DNA from: Chlorokybus atmophyticus
Lineage: Eukaryota > Streptophyta > Chlorokybophyceae > Chlorokybales > Chlorokybaceae
Direction of reading: 5' to 3'
DNA: 64,000 nt
NCBI GenBank assembly: GCA_009103225.1
Contig: RHPI01000193.1
Coordinates: forward strand, 616,650 to 680,649
Positions within the stretch are counted from its first letter, which is position 1. Each line of letters opens with the position of its first letter. This document shows, in pieces, positions 1-11,426 of the stretch. A program made the translations under genes and the position numbers. Below the pieces are notes generated by a model, which was not told the DNA's origin, ran no database searches, and saw only the letters and a program-made list of their open reading frames with translations.

Positions 1-2854
1 ACACACTTGCCCGCTGAAAGATGTGCCGATTGCCACGGTGGCAGTGACAGCTGTTCCTTGTGCTACTCCAGTGTCTGCAAAGAGGGTTGCTGCTGCTGCT
101 TCTGATTGTAATGCACCAGCAAGGGCCATGCCCAATGCAACCCGCGAGTGGCTGCTGTCTCGACCCGGAGCTGTTGTCCGCCCATGCATGACCGTTGAAG
201 ACATAGCTTCGGACCTTGTCGACTTTGACATGCAATGCTTTCCTGGCGAGACGCCCGAGCCAGTGCAGACCCGAGGAAGGTCAGTGTGTGCAAACCGCTT
301 GTTGGTTGCCAGCATGCTTGTGCACGTTGTGGGCTGATTGGCAAATTACTTGACACACAGGCTGTCCATCTCTGAGCGAGTAGCTCGGAATGGCGTGCAT
401 GCCTTGTCCGAAGACTGTTTACTCACAGTGCTATCATCGCTTTCACCTGAAGATCTTGTAGCTGCAGGTGATTATTTGTGCATGAGCCTTTCGTGCATGT
501 ACCTTCAGCTGTTGCAACCCTAAGCTTTGTGTATTCTTGCAGGGTCTGTGTGCAAACGTTGGCAGGACTGCACAAGCAGGGTGTGGCAAGCTGTTACAGA
601 GGCGAAGCTTGTTGTTCCTGCTGAGGAGCTGGAGGGGCGCAGTCACGTGCGACGGTCGTCTTCATCTCTGCAACACATGCAGTTGTTCGTGCACAGATGT
701 CCCAACTTGACCAACCTTACCCTTCTCCTTGACAGGTATATTGCTGTCCTGTACGTGTCCTGATGCCATTGGTGTGAGCTTAACCTGCTATGACTGCTAA
801 GCGAGGATATCCCTTTGTGTGTGGCCGTTTGCCGAGCAAGGTGTACTCTGCCTAACAATATGCATGTGTTGCAGGCATTGCGCAGTCAACGACGTGTTCC
901 TGGCACAGCTGGCCTCTCTCAGACCAGGCCTACTGTCCTTTGATGTGCAGACGCGCATTGGAGCCGGCAACACAATCACAGGGTAAGTTCTAGCACAGAG
1001 TCATGCGCAGGTGCTGACGAATCACCTAGTTCATCGACAACGGACTCCTCACAGGATGGGACTTCAAGCCCTTGTCGACGGCTGCAAGAAGCTTCACACA
1101 CTGCAGGTCGATGGTTGCTCTGGAGTCAGCTCTGTACAGCTTTCATCCGATAGCTTGAAGACTCTGTGGCTTGGCAACTGCAGTGGCTTGGCACAGCTGG
1201 TGCGTAGGCTTGTAGAGGACAAACACTGTTGACATTGCAGGTTGATTTGATTGCATCACAGAGGCTGTATACAGAGTGGTTGGTAACTTACTTGACAAGG
1301 TGTTGCAGACGCTGCGATGCGAAAACCTTAAAGAGCTGGCCTTGGATTTCACGCCCCACCTTGACGACAGCAAGCCAGGTAGTTTTTCGTTGCTACCAGT
1401 TGCAAGTTCGTACACAGTCTCAACCGACACCTCTGCGTTGCAGTGTCGTCGCCAGGCTACACCATCCGAGTTCGTGCCCAGCTTGAGCACATCATGGGTC
1501 AGATTGCCGATAGCTGCCCGAGCCTGGTACGGCTTCAGGTCACTGCTCCCTTGCTTCATGATGGCGCTATTGAGGCGCTGCTCGATTGTGACATGAGGTA
1601 GGACATACTACAATCATGATCGATACATACACTGATTGTTTGGGTACTGTAATACCATAACCTCTTTGCCTGCAGCCACTTGCGAATGCTCTCCTTTGCA
1701 AACTGCCCTGCGTTGACTGATGAAGCTATCAAAGCGGTTGCCCACATCGTCGACAACCTCGAGTTGTTGGATGTCAGCGGGTAATGACATGTCTATGTTG
1801 TTTATGTATGTGTTGGTGTTTATGTTTGTTACATGCATGCAGCAAAACCCTAATGAAACGTTTATTGCAGGTGCAACAACTTATCTGATGATGCCTTGGA
1901 GCAAGTGCGGCAGGCGTATCATGGCACGTTGACGCACCTATATGTGGCACTGTGCCCTGAGATCACCATGGGTACGTGCGCGCGTGTGTGCATGCATGTC
2001 CACACAGACTCATCGTCGATAACAGAGCCCTAATCAGTGTTGCGATGTGTTCAATAGGTGGCATAGTGCGGATGGCCGAAGGCATGCAGTGCCTGCAGCT
2101 CCTCGACTGCGGCTTCTCGCTTGCCGACGAAGAGGACGTGTACTCAGCTCTCAGCCCCAGACGTATTTGTGCGCAAAGCACTCCAACAAAGCGCAGGCGC
2201 ACAGCACTCGACAGCATGCACCACACCGAGCAGGTACAAGCTTATACACGAATGTACACTTGCACATTGATAGTCATAGTCGTATGTGCAATCGTAAGTA
2301 CACGTGATCGTATATGCAAGTGGGATATGCAAGGACTTTGCGGTTACTCTGCTAGCCCAACAACACAAGGTCGTTTGGTAATTGAGCCCACTTGTCAGTG
2401 TGCTATGTGCGAGTCAGATTTGAGACATGCTTCTCTTGTTTACAAACAGGAGGACCAGAGCCCTAAGAAGTTCAAGGGAGAGATGCACGAGTCCACTCCG
2501 GATGGAAGCAGCAGCAGCATCTTCCATCTGAAGAGTCCGCAGTTGAGAAAGCTCAGTCTATGGGGCTGCAACAGGCTTCAGGGAGTTGAGCTGAACTGCC
2601 CGAGTCTAGTCGACCTCAACGTGACATCGTGCACGGGCATTGAGCCCGGAAGAGTAGTCCTGCGCTGCCCGAAGCTCAAGCATCTCTTTGCGGCCTCCTG
2701 TCAGCCGCGCGTAGTGGACCAGTTTCGGCTGCAAGCCAACACCAGAAGTAATAAAAGAGTGCGTGCCGACATCCTTCAGGCTGAAAGCCCCATGCACTCC
2801 AAAGGCAATAATTCAGCTATCCATGACAGCAAGCCGTGCAAAATTCACACCTGA
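1..2854 (+). CDS. F-box / leucine-rich-repeat protein, 5' end outside window
   Basis: Eleven exons can be joined with phases that fit: up to 279, 361-467, 543-735, 874-982, 1055-1199, 1309-1378, 1444-1597, 1676-1780, 1871-1971, 2058-2233 and 2450-2854 (stop TGA). The frame is open to base 2, so the true start lies upstream. Exons 2-3 give an F-box (LSEDCLLTVLSSLSPEDL followed by VCKRW), the segment that binds SKP1. The rest is a run of cysteine-type leucine-rich repeats such as LHTLQVDGCSGV, LRMLSFANCPALTDEA and LELLDVSGCNNLSDDA. Family knowledge: these proteins are substrate receptors of SCF ubiquitin ligases; the substrate is unknown. The last 45 or so residues are polar and look like a tail outside the repeats. 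Family assignment is firm; the upstream end is unseen. Confidence 0.88.
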
Positions 2855-3428
2855 AAGAGTTTCTCAATGCGGCTCTCCGGCCTGCAGTCAACCATCAAAG
2901 ATATCTGGCCGAGGTATATAGAACGCAGGTACAAAGACACATACACACAAGCCCACCATTCTTTTGTCGTGTACATTACCGTACCCCCATCAGCAACGCT
3001 CCAGTCCAGCACCGCTGCCATAAGTACAGTAGACAATCAGCATGCGCATGTGAGGCTTTTCTGTCATTGGAAAACCCCATGACATGCGGTACCATAAGAC
3101 ATTATTAGGTAAGCCAGCAGCAGCAGCCACGCGCTGGCTAGTAGAGAGAGTACAAACATAATGTGACATGAGTCTTGACTGGCACGCAACCCGTCAATTC
3201 TGTTGCACGCATACAATACAGCGATGTTAATCCTTTCCACCAGCCTTGCTTGTGCTGTGTTATCGCACGCTGCGTGCTGTGCAGCAGCTCGTTGCATCTG
3301 GTCACACCTATGTACTATCTTAAGAGAGTTGATATGCCCGTGCTGCAGCCGCGTTGGTATTTACCATTTTGCTTAATTACCAAGACATTTCTCGACGACA
3401 AGCCTGAGCTCTGCAGTCAGTGTCAAGC
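2855..3428. other. 3' flank of the F-box gene, no gene seen
   Basis: This stretch follows the TGA of the F-box/LRR gene and carries only short open frames on both strands without recognisable motifs. It probably holds the 3' UTR and a short spacer. Confidence 0.5.
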
Positions 3429-4470
3429 TTAAAGATTCATTATCTTGGATTTATCATTTTGGATATCAGGGTGTTTCGGTGACCAATGATCGGATTGTGC
3501 ACTTCCAATGTACAGCAAGAAACACAAAGTCTTCTTTTTCCCATGCTTTGCACGGGCCTTCAGAAACAATTTGAACTCTGTCGCTCTACCTAGCAAGTCG
3601 ACAGTATTCCAGGCGTGCCCACGTTCTTCTTCACATGGTACCAACACCACTCTGGAGAACCTTTCGCGTAGAATGGGATCAATGCTTTCAGCGCGTTTTG
3701 TAGCATCACACCACCAAATTTCGCGAGATTTGTACCACATTCAACAATCTTCACGTCCATGACATCGTCTGGACCGAGAACTTGAGCATTCACCAACCGA
3801 TTAAGGGCTCGCATGCTGTGGTATGTGTGCGACAGTGCATCGCTCGTCATATGCGTCTCATGCGATGTCAAAGAGTCCCTCATGGCACGCAAGCGCTGTA
3901 CATCCGCATAAACAACAGCGCTTTATGCGGATGTACAGCGCTTGCGTGCCATGAGGGATTCTTTGACATCGCATGAGACGCATATGACGAGCGATGCACT
4001 GTCGCACACATACCACAGCATGCGAGCCCTTAATCGGTTGGTGAATGCTCAAGTTCTCGATCCAGACGACGTCATGGATGTGAAGATTGTTGTACATCCG
4101 CATAAATAAGACGATACACCTTGCTACTGTCAATGCTTGGCAGATCGCAAATACCCCCTTCTGTTGGAGCAATGCCATCTTCGACAACACCCAGACAGTT
4201 GTTTCTGGTCAACCAGTCGGTGAAACCCCTTGCGGTGCGAAATGTCCATGTGGACTCAACCCCATCTGCGTCTACCAACCGCATGGTCCTTGCCTCCCGC
4301 TCTGGAGCACGTACCACCAACGGATGCGCTGCACTGCCTACATCTGCGCTTACACATGCAATGCACGTATCAGTCACACGTGATTGATTGCTTGCTTGCA
4401 ACTGCATGACCATTTGTGCTACAACTAACCTTTCTCGAGCAGCTCTTGTGCTGTGCCCTCGGTCAATAGC
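3429..4470 (-). pseudogene. unrecognised coding remnant interrupted by an inverted duplication
   Basis: On the minus strand, good coding sequence runs from about 4470 down to 4093 (for example LLTEGTAQELLEKG, then a segment ending SSKVYRLIYADVQ). It resumes at 3912 going down to about 3600 (YADVQRLRAMRDSL, later LNRLVNAQVLGPDDVMDV and GVMLQNALKALIPFYAKG). The two halves share the YADVQ junction, but a reversed copy of the second half lies between them at 3922-4092. Around 3600 the frame shifts by one into a second open frame that runs to 3429 and ends at the stop there. I do not recognise the family; it could be mobile-element or host derived. The inverted insert and frame shift mean it cannot be translated as it stands. 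Confidence 0.5.
3742..4092. repeat. 171-bp imperfect inverted repeat with a 9-nt loop
   Basis: The left arm (3742-3912) and right arm (3922-4092) are reverse complements with only a few mismatches, separated by 3913-3921. A further copy of the arm's inner end (tgtacatccgcataaa) follows directly at 4092-4107. The left arm is the original minus-strand coding sequence and the right arm is the reversed duplicate. Confidence 0.9.
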
Positions 4471-5079
4471 TTGCCATCAGCATAGGCCTAACGTAACACA
4501 TAAGCAAGTGTTTGAGCATGGCACAACAACCATACCGCCGTCCTGCACTACACGTGCAACACCGTGTGTGCTCGCACCTCTAGGACGGAGTACTGTCTAG
4601 TTGCCTTCTCGAGGAATGTCCCCGATGCTGCAAGCTGACAAATTTTTTGTATATTGGCCTGTTGAGGCACATAAATGCCGGCAGCGGGACTGTGGGAATA
4701 CTGCAGACGCACCCACATCACCACCTTGACCTCTGATCCTCTGCACAGCAACATGAGCCACGCATGAGCTCTAGTGCGTGCTTATGTAAATGCAGCTGGA
4801 GCAACCCTGGCATATGCAAGTTAAAGCCAGGGAATTGCAAGACATCATACCCATTGTGTTGCGGTCCCGCGGCTGCCCGCACCAGCTGCCGCCTGTGTGG
4901 ATGACTGGCCTTAGTGCTGTTGCAACAGGCTGGAGAGTTGCATGGCTCATTCAACTCAGAAAGCACCGCACAAATGCATGCAATCTATACAACTCATGTT
5001 CACCTGTAGGGCGAACGCAGGCGTGGCTGCGCAGCGCTGCGACCAGTTGCAGCTGCAGCCACCATCACTTGGCCATCCT
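4471..5079. other. unassigned sequence between two decayed genes
   Basis: Short minus-strand open frames exist (one at about 4548-4754), but none shows a recognisable domain or a convincing splice context. This is where the 3' half of the DUF4380-like pseudogene (counterparts of exons 6-11) should lie, and I could not find it. Confidence 0.35.
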
Positions 5080-5977
5080 GAACTCCAACTTGAACATGAG
5101 TCAATCAGCATGCATGTGGTTGGTGCCTTGTGGCCTGCACTATTCTCTGCATCTGCTGTGTTGCACGTGCGCGCAAGACACAACAAAAGCAGAGCATGCG
5201 TAGGCTTGCAGTACAAATAGACCAACACATACGCGAAGCAATGTGCATTGGATACTGGTCAACATACATGTCAGTGAATGTAGTACTCCTATTATCTAGC
5301 TTACCACGCCCTCAAGGGCAGGCTTCACCAAGAAGCTGTTCTGTCCACGCCAGCCATAGCAGACAACTCCTGTGCATGGTTTACGGCCTTAGCACCATGC
5401 AAGCCCAGCTGCAATGACCCACTGACACGCAAATTTCCCGCAGGCGTCATGAACAATAAATAGAGTCATGCCAATTCTTGTATGCAATCAGCTAAACTCT
5501 AGCTGCGCAGAGCATGCCAAACAGCAGCAGTTGCCAGCGTGCAGTACTGATTCCAAATGCAGTGCACTTGTTCCGAGACAGCTGTGTTATCCAGAACATC
5601 ACAGCAAGCAAGCAAGCCGGCATTCACCTTGCTTATCTGTGGCTGCAGCCATGCCAATTGCCGCGGTGAGCTGTTGGCAAGGTGGCAGAGCCAGCCCTGG
5701 CAAGAACCTTCGCAAGAAGCAAACTGTATGCACCAAAGCGCAAAGCGTTCCGTTCTAAGCACTCCATGCACATGCACAAGCGCAGGGCCAAGCACAAACC
5801 TTAGCTCAAGCTCAAGCGCTCCAAGTACATGACCAAAGACTGACGTTGACAACGACAACCACCTGGGCGCTTGAGGCAGCAGCGAGCGGCCACACCCTTG
5901 AAAGCGACGCCAGCAGCAGCATTGGTCTTGGCCAGAACTACGCTACCAGCAGCAGCGGAACCCATCACTGACGCCAT
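5080..5977 (-). pseudogene. decayed inverted copy of the DUF4380-like gene (exons 1-5)
   Basis: Reading the minus strand from an ATG at 5977, counterparts of the first exons of the intact gene at 19368 can be aligned by eye. The leader reads ARCCLKRPGGC against ARCCIRRPGG in the intact gene. The second exon matches with two single-base indels. The third exon (about 5480-5430) matches but has CAG changed to TAG, a 2-nt loss and a lost donor site. The fourth exon (about 5378-5313) has an in-frame 27-nt deletion removing the core motif, yet keeps the following donor and intron start. A fifth, weaker match lies near 5120-5080. Premature stop, frameshifts and the missing 3' half make this a pseudogene. 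It lies head to head with the intact gene across the retrotransposon. Confidence 0.8.
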
Positions 5978-6186
5978 CGCCGCCCACCACACCGCCAAGC
6001 ACCCTGAGCACCCTGAGCAGGGCAATAGCGTTCATCCAAGCTTCTGCCGCGAGATCGACGCCACGCTCAATATTGCCGTCTCGTTGATATCCGCGCAGGC
6101 AGTGTTACTGCTTGCGCGGAAATCACTTACAGCTTCATTGTTAAACCTGCAACGGTGTTGTTAGATGTACCAAGGCGTAACTGGTC

Positions 6187-6190
6187 AGTG
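6187..6190. repeat. target-site duplication AGTG, left copy
   Basis: AGTG sits directly before the first base of the 5' LTR (TGTGAG at 6191). The same AGTG follows the last base of the 3' LTR (CTACA ending at 19121) at 19122-19125. A 4-bp duplication fits Ty3-type integration, but four bases are weak evidence taken alone. Confidence 0.55.
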
Positions 6191-7008
6191 TGTGAGTGCC
6201 TAACTAATGGACTAACCGAGTTAATGGCCCCACACTGTAGATATCTGACCTACTGCCTATGTAGGTCCCTCAAAGCCTCTATATCAAGCCGCGCCCCACT
6301 GGAAGCGTTGGAGACTTACCCCCTAGGGCTAGGCGCCGGGTCTTACCCCCTAGCACACCAGTTAACGGGGAAGAATATGGACCTTTTTCCTTATTTGCTC
6401 CTTCATGCATTAGAATGCATTTACTTTTATAGCCACGTTTCCTAGTTATCTTTATTTCTTTCATGCATTGGACAGCCATTTAGCCTTTTAAGATCAGTGA
6501 TAGGCATAGTATAAAAGGCAGTCTCATTTCCATTTCATTTCGTGCTTCGAGCAGTTGCTCAAGTTGCACCCCTGCTAATACAAGTCCTTTGTGACAAGTG
6601 TGTTGCTTGTATATTTGCATGCGCGTGTGAGTGACACTGTGCATGTTGTTGTGCTCATTTTGCATATTTTTATGCATATATTTGAGCTGCTTATTATTGT
6701 GGGGATGTGGTTCGGACGGTCCAGATCTTCTGGACTTTGATCCAGCGGCTCTATTCTTGTCTACATCGTCCAGCCTATCAGAAGGCTGGATTCGGTAATG
6801 CGCGCGAGTTCCGCGCGTTTGTCGGTCCTCGACCGGACTCTGCCGGTCGCGCCGGCGTCCTTTGATCATTTGATCATTTGAGCTTCATAAACGCTTATTT
6901 AGGTAAGTGTTTGAGGGATTCTTGCCCTCTATTCTCTTAGCTCTTATCCTTACTACCATACCACAGAGGGTGGGTTCACAGGGTTTCTGTGGACGGCCCC
7001 TCACTTCC
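6191..7008 (+). repeat. 5' LTR (first copy)
   Basis: This LTR begins TGTGAGTGCC and ends just before the primer-binding site at 7009. It carries a TATA box (6510-6516), a run of GC-rich hairpins at about 6715-6855 and a tandem gatcattt. The 3' LTR ends CTTCCTACA, while here CTTCC runs straight into TGGTATCGG, so three or four terminal bases appear lost at the LTR/primer-site boundary. Confidence 0.9.
6510..6516 (+). promoter_or_regulatory. LTR TATA box
   Basis: TATAAAA in the context catagTATAAAAggc lies 319 bases into the LTR. It is repeated at the same offset in the other two LTRs (10817-10823 and 18619-18625). It is the likely core promoter for the retroelement transcript; the RNA start is not determined. 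Confidence 0.7.
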
Positions 7009-7020
7009 TGGTATCGGAGC
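7009..7020 (+). promoter_or_regulatory. primer-binding site (initiator Met tRNA type)
   Basis: TGGTATCGGAGC follows the 5' LTR directly. It is one base away from the TGGTATCAGAGC commonly used by elements primed with initiator methionine tRNA. The same site follows the second LTR at 11316-11327. Confidence 0.8.
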
Positions 7021-7119
7021 AAGTCTCGCCTACGCCAATCGGGCGTGAAAACATTCAAAATCCTGTGGGGGGGTTTATTACAATTGTAATAAATCCTTTG
7101 GGCCTATCATATCAGTACA

Positions 7120-10100
7120 ATGAGTACAAATAGCAACAGCGGGGCTTCCATCAATGACAATCCCAACCCTCAAGAAATTAAGGAGGATACCGACAGTGTG
7201 CATAGTGTTGCAGTTGCTACTACCGGTAATCCTGCCCCGAGAGCAGCACCTATCGTGCCTAAATTGGCACAAAGGAAGTTTCCGACGCCAACATTAATGA
7301 CCTTTTCGGGGAAGTCCCACGAAGATGTTGGTCGATAGATTTCACACTTCAACCGTTCTGCGCGGTTATATCAGTGGTCTGAGGATGAGAAGTTTGATTT
7401 AGCGACCACATACTTGCGCGATGGCGCACAAGAATGGTTTGACCATGCTGATTGTGATACTTGGGGACAATTTGAGAAGGCATTACGCGTGCGCTTTGAC
7501 ACCGATGATCCCAATGTGTGGACGACGAAACTGAATAGTCGTAAACAAGAAATTGGTGAATCAGTGCAAACATACGCAGATGGTGTACAAGTCCTCATAG
7601 ATAAACTCGGTGGGAAAACCTTCCCCGCAGCGTGGCGCAAGGTACGCTTTATTCAAGGACTTCTCCCTCACCTACATGAAAAGGTGACTGCACGCATACC
7701 GGAAACCTTTGAGGATGCATTACGGGATGCGATATACTTTGAGTCCGTAGCCTTTATTCAACAGCAAACAAAGGCTAAAGACAAAGATAAGGTTAATGCC
7801 GTAGAAGCACGTGATCCGGCGTATAATGCACTTGAGAAAAAGGTTGATAACCTTACTCATAAGCTTGAGCAATTAGTGAACTCTCACACCCAAATGGTGA
7901 AGCAAACCAAGTACTCCGAGTACAAAAGCAGTGACAAACCCGAGTCAAGCTATAATGGTGCTAAGAAAAACTTCAACAGAAGCAACCTGCACTGCACATA
8001 TTGTGACAAACCGGGTCACACTGCAGGAGGATGCTTCATCAAAGAGAGGGATGATTTGCGCAAGCAAGTGCACAACAGTTCCTCACAGCGGCAAGTGCAG
8101 ACAGTAAGTTTGCAAGACTTGGTCACTGAGGACAATGCCTTTGCAATAACAAGTTCTACCTTAAGTGGGAAGGTCTTTATACCTCCCAAAGCTGAGGTGA
8201 GGGCAAGTGTGTCACAAGTTGACATTACAGATGTACCGAATGTACAAGTACCTAAAGGTGCTAAATACAATGTGATCGAACAGTTGGACAATATGACAGC
8301 TAAAATCTCAATCAAGCAATTGCTCAAGGTTAGCCCTGAGTATCGTCAACAATTGCTCGATTACTTACATGGGTTGGCCAATGAAACTGATGGTATCAAA
8401 ACCACAGAGTTTCCCAGCCCTATTGCCACCATGGCTGTGCTCTACAAAAATACACTAGCAATGGTTCACGTCAGTGGCCATGAGTTGGAAGCTGTCGTAG
8501 ACTCTGGTGCGGCATGCACCGTAATGGGCATTGCGACTGCTCGCAAGCTTGGGCTTGACAAAATAATGCAAGCCACAACGCGCACTATGCGCGTAGCCAA
8601 CGGACAGGAATGTTCCTTCCTCGGCACATTGCCACAGCATAACATCACAATTGGCAATGTGACACGAGCAGTGGACATAGAAATAAGTCCATCATTGGAC
8701 TACAATCTGTTAATTGGTACAAACTGGCTGCATAAAGCCGGTGCGAAGTTGGATTATTCAACCCAACAAATGACATTTGCATGTAAGCCACATGGCAAGA
8801 GTGTTGAAGTCGACTTACACTTCACGTATGAGCCTGCATTGACTTGTTCGGTGGCTGCAACTTCGCGCGAACATCGCGCACATACCGCTTGTGATATTGC
8901 AAACACACAATTTAAAGTGTCAAACACATTGACACCTGATGAACAACAACGGTTAATGGTACTGTTGAAATCCAACACAGACAACTTTGCCAAAAAGTGG
9001 GACCCTCTCTCTCACACACCTTTAGTCAAGCATGTCATTGACACAGGTGATGCAAAGCCTATCAAACAGAGACCTTACCGTTTGTCGTTGATAGAACGCA
9101 AGCAGGTCAACGAAGAAGTTGAGAAAATGCTCAATGCAAACATCATTCGCCCTTCCAATAGTCCGTGGGCCTCACCCGTGGTGATGGTGCCAAAGCCGGA
9201 TGGAAGTATACGCTTCTGTATTGACTATCGCAAGCTAAACGCTGTGTCAAAAAAAGACGTGTACCCACTTCCGCGCTGCGATGATGTGTTGGAAAAAGTG
9301 GGCAATGCCAAGTTCTTTTCAAGCTTGGATGCTTTGCAAGGATATTGGCAAGTACTTGTCAAAGAAAATGATAAAGAAAAAACAGCCTTTGCCACACATG
9401 ATGGCTTGTACGAGTGGAATTGTATGCCATTCGGGTTAACCAATGCCCCGGCAACATTTCAACGCTTGATGAACGAAGTGCTCAAGAACTACATCGGTGA
9501 TTTTGTCACTGTGTACTTGGATGATATACTCATCTTCTCAAACACTTATGAAGAGCATCTCGAACACTTGGAAAAAGTGTTTGCTGTATTGCAAAAGGCA
9601 GTCATCAAGTTGAATGCACAAAATTGCTTATTTGCAATGACAGAAGTTAAGCACTTAGGTCACCATGTGTCTGTGGCAGGCACACTACCTCAACTTGAAA
9701 AGGTTGAAGCTGTGCGCAATTGGTCCGCACCTGAGAGTGTGACACAAGTCAGGTCTTTTCTCGGGTTGGCCTCATATTACAGACGGTTCATTCCCAACTT
9801 TGCACAAATTGCGCAACCATTGCATGACCTCACCAAAAAGGGGTTAGACTTTAAGTGGGGGCCGGAACAACAGCAAGCATTTGATGCGCTCAAGCTAAGC
9901 CTCACCACAGCGCCTGTGTTGGTCAGACCTAACCCAAACAAACCATTTTTCTTGATGACTGATGCTTCAGACTTTGCACTTGGTGCGGTACTAGCACAGT
10001 ACACAGATGATGGCAAAGAACAAGTCATTGCGTATGCGAGCAGATCGCTCAACTCCGCAGAGAAAAACTACAGTGTCTCCGAAAAGGAGTGCTTGGCCAT

Positions 10101-10485
10101 TGTGTGGGGTGTCTTAATGTGGAGAGTGTACTTACATGGCAACAAGTTCACTGTACTCACAGACCATCACTCTCTGAAGTGGTTGATGACCACCAAGGAT
10201 TTCACAGGTCGGCTTGCCCGATGGGCCCTGAAATTGCAGCAATATGACTTTGACATTCAGTACCGTCCTGGTGACAAGAATGGCAATGTGGATGCACTAA
10301 GCCGCATGCCTGTCTCAGACCCAAAAATACCGCCACTGATGCCAGCGACAATGGTACTCACCGTGGGGGCAGTTGAAGCTCAGGTGAGCTTCGGTCTCAC
10401 AAGGGAGGAGCTCACTGATAGCTCAGACTCATACTCTCATTTGAGTGATGAAGTTGAGAAATTTTTCGCAACTCCAAGTGAGATA
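7120..10485 (+). pseudogene. truncated gag-pol, first copy
   Basis: This is the same coding sequence as the full copy at 11427, base for base as far as I can see. It includes the amber codon (7336-7338), zinc knuckle, protease, reverse transcriptase and RNase H. It stops after the codons for TPSEI and runs into the duplicate junction at 10486 (with N at 10497) and then the next LTR, so the integrase region is missing. It is either a truncated tandem element or an assembly duplicate of the complete copy. Confidence 0.85.
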
Positions 10486-10497
10486 GGCGTAACTTCN

Positions 10498-11315
10498 TGT
10501 GAGTGCCTAACTAATGGACTAACCGAGTTAATGGCCCCACACTATAGATATCTGACCTACTGCCTATGTAGGTCCCTCAAAGCCTCTATATCAAGCCGCG
10601 CCCCACTGGAAGCGTTGGAGACTTACCCCCTAGGGCTAGGCGCCGGGTCTTACCCCCTAGCACACCAGTTAACGGGGAAGAATATGGACCTTTTTCCTTA
10701 TTTGCTCCTTCATGCATTAGAATGCATTTACTTTTATAGCCACGTTTCCTAGTTATCTTTATTTCTTTCATGCATTGGACAGCCATTTAGCCTTTTAAGA
10801 TCAGTGATAGGCATAGTATAAAAGGCAGTCTCATTTCCATTTCATTTCGTGCTTCGAGCAGTTGCTCAAGTTGCACCCCTGCTAATACAAGTCCTTTGTG
10901 ACAAGTGTGTTGCTTGTATATTTGCATGCGCGTGTGAGTGACACTGTGCATGTTGTTGTGCTCATTTTGCATATTTTTATGCATATATTTGAGCTGCTTA
11001 TTATTGTGGGGATGTGGTTCGGACGGTCCAGATCTTCTGAACTTTGATCCAGCGGCTCTATTCTTGTCTACATCGTCCAGCCTATCAGAAGGCTGGATTC
11101 GGTAATGCGCGCGAGTTCCGCGCGTTTGTCGGTCCTCGACCGGACTCTGCCGGTCGCGCCGGCGTCCTTTGATCATTTGATCATTTGAGCTTCATAAACG
11201 CTTATTTAGGTAAGTGTTTGAGGGATTCTTGCCCTCTATTCTCTTAGCTCTTATCCTTACTACCATACCACAGAGGGTGGGTTCACAGGGTTTCTGTGGA
11301 CGGCCCCTCACTTCC
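10498..11315 (+). repeat. internal LTR copy
   Basis: Same 818-base sequence as at 6191, with the substitutions ctgtag to ctatag near its start and ctggac to ctgaac in the hairpin region. It is preceded by N and by a copy of the outer left flank, and followed by the primer-binding site. Confidence 0.9.
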
Positions 11316-11426
11316 TGGTATCGGAGCAAGTCTCGCCTACGCCAATCGGGCGTGAAAACATTCAAAATCCTGTGGGGGGGTTTATTACAATTGTAATAAA
11401 TCCTTTGGGCCTATCATATCAGTACA

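Noticed and set aside
6155-6445. Small plus-strand frame at the 5' LTR edge
   Set aside because: It reads through the LTR boundary and reappears in the other LTR copies; there is no sign of selection or function.
7336-7338. TAG in gag and pseudogene TAG taken as a sign that TAG encodes glutamine, as in some ulvophyte algae
   Set aside because: The pol frame of about 1500 codons and all intact host genes use CAA/CAG for Gln with no in-frame TAA or TAG. PHAX, the 1076-aa gene and the DCAF4-like gene end in TAG, and the NEK gene ends in TAA.
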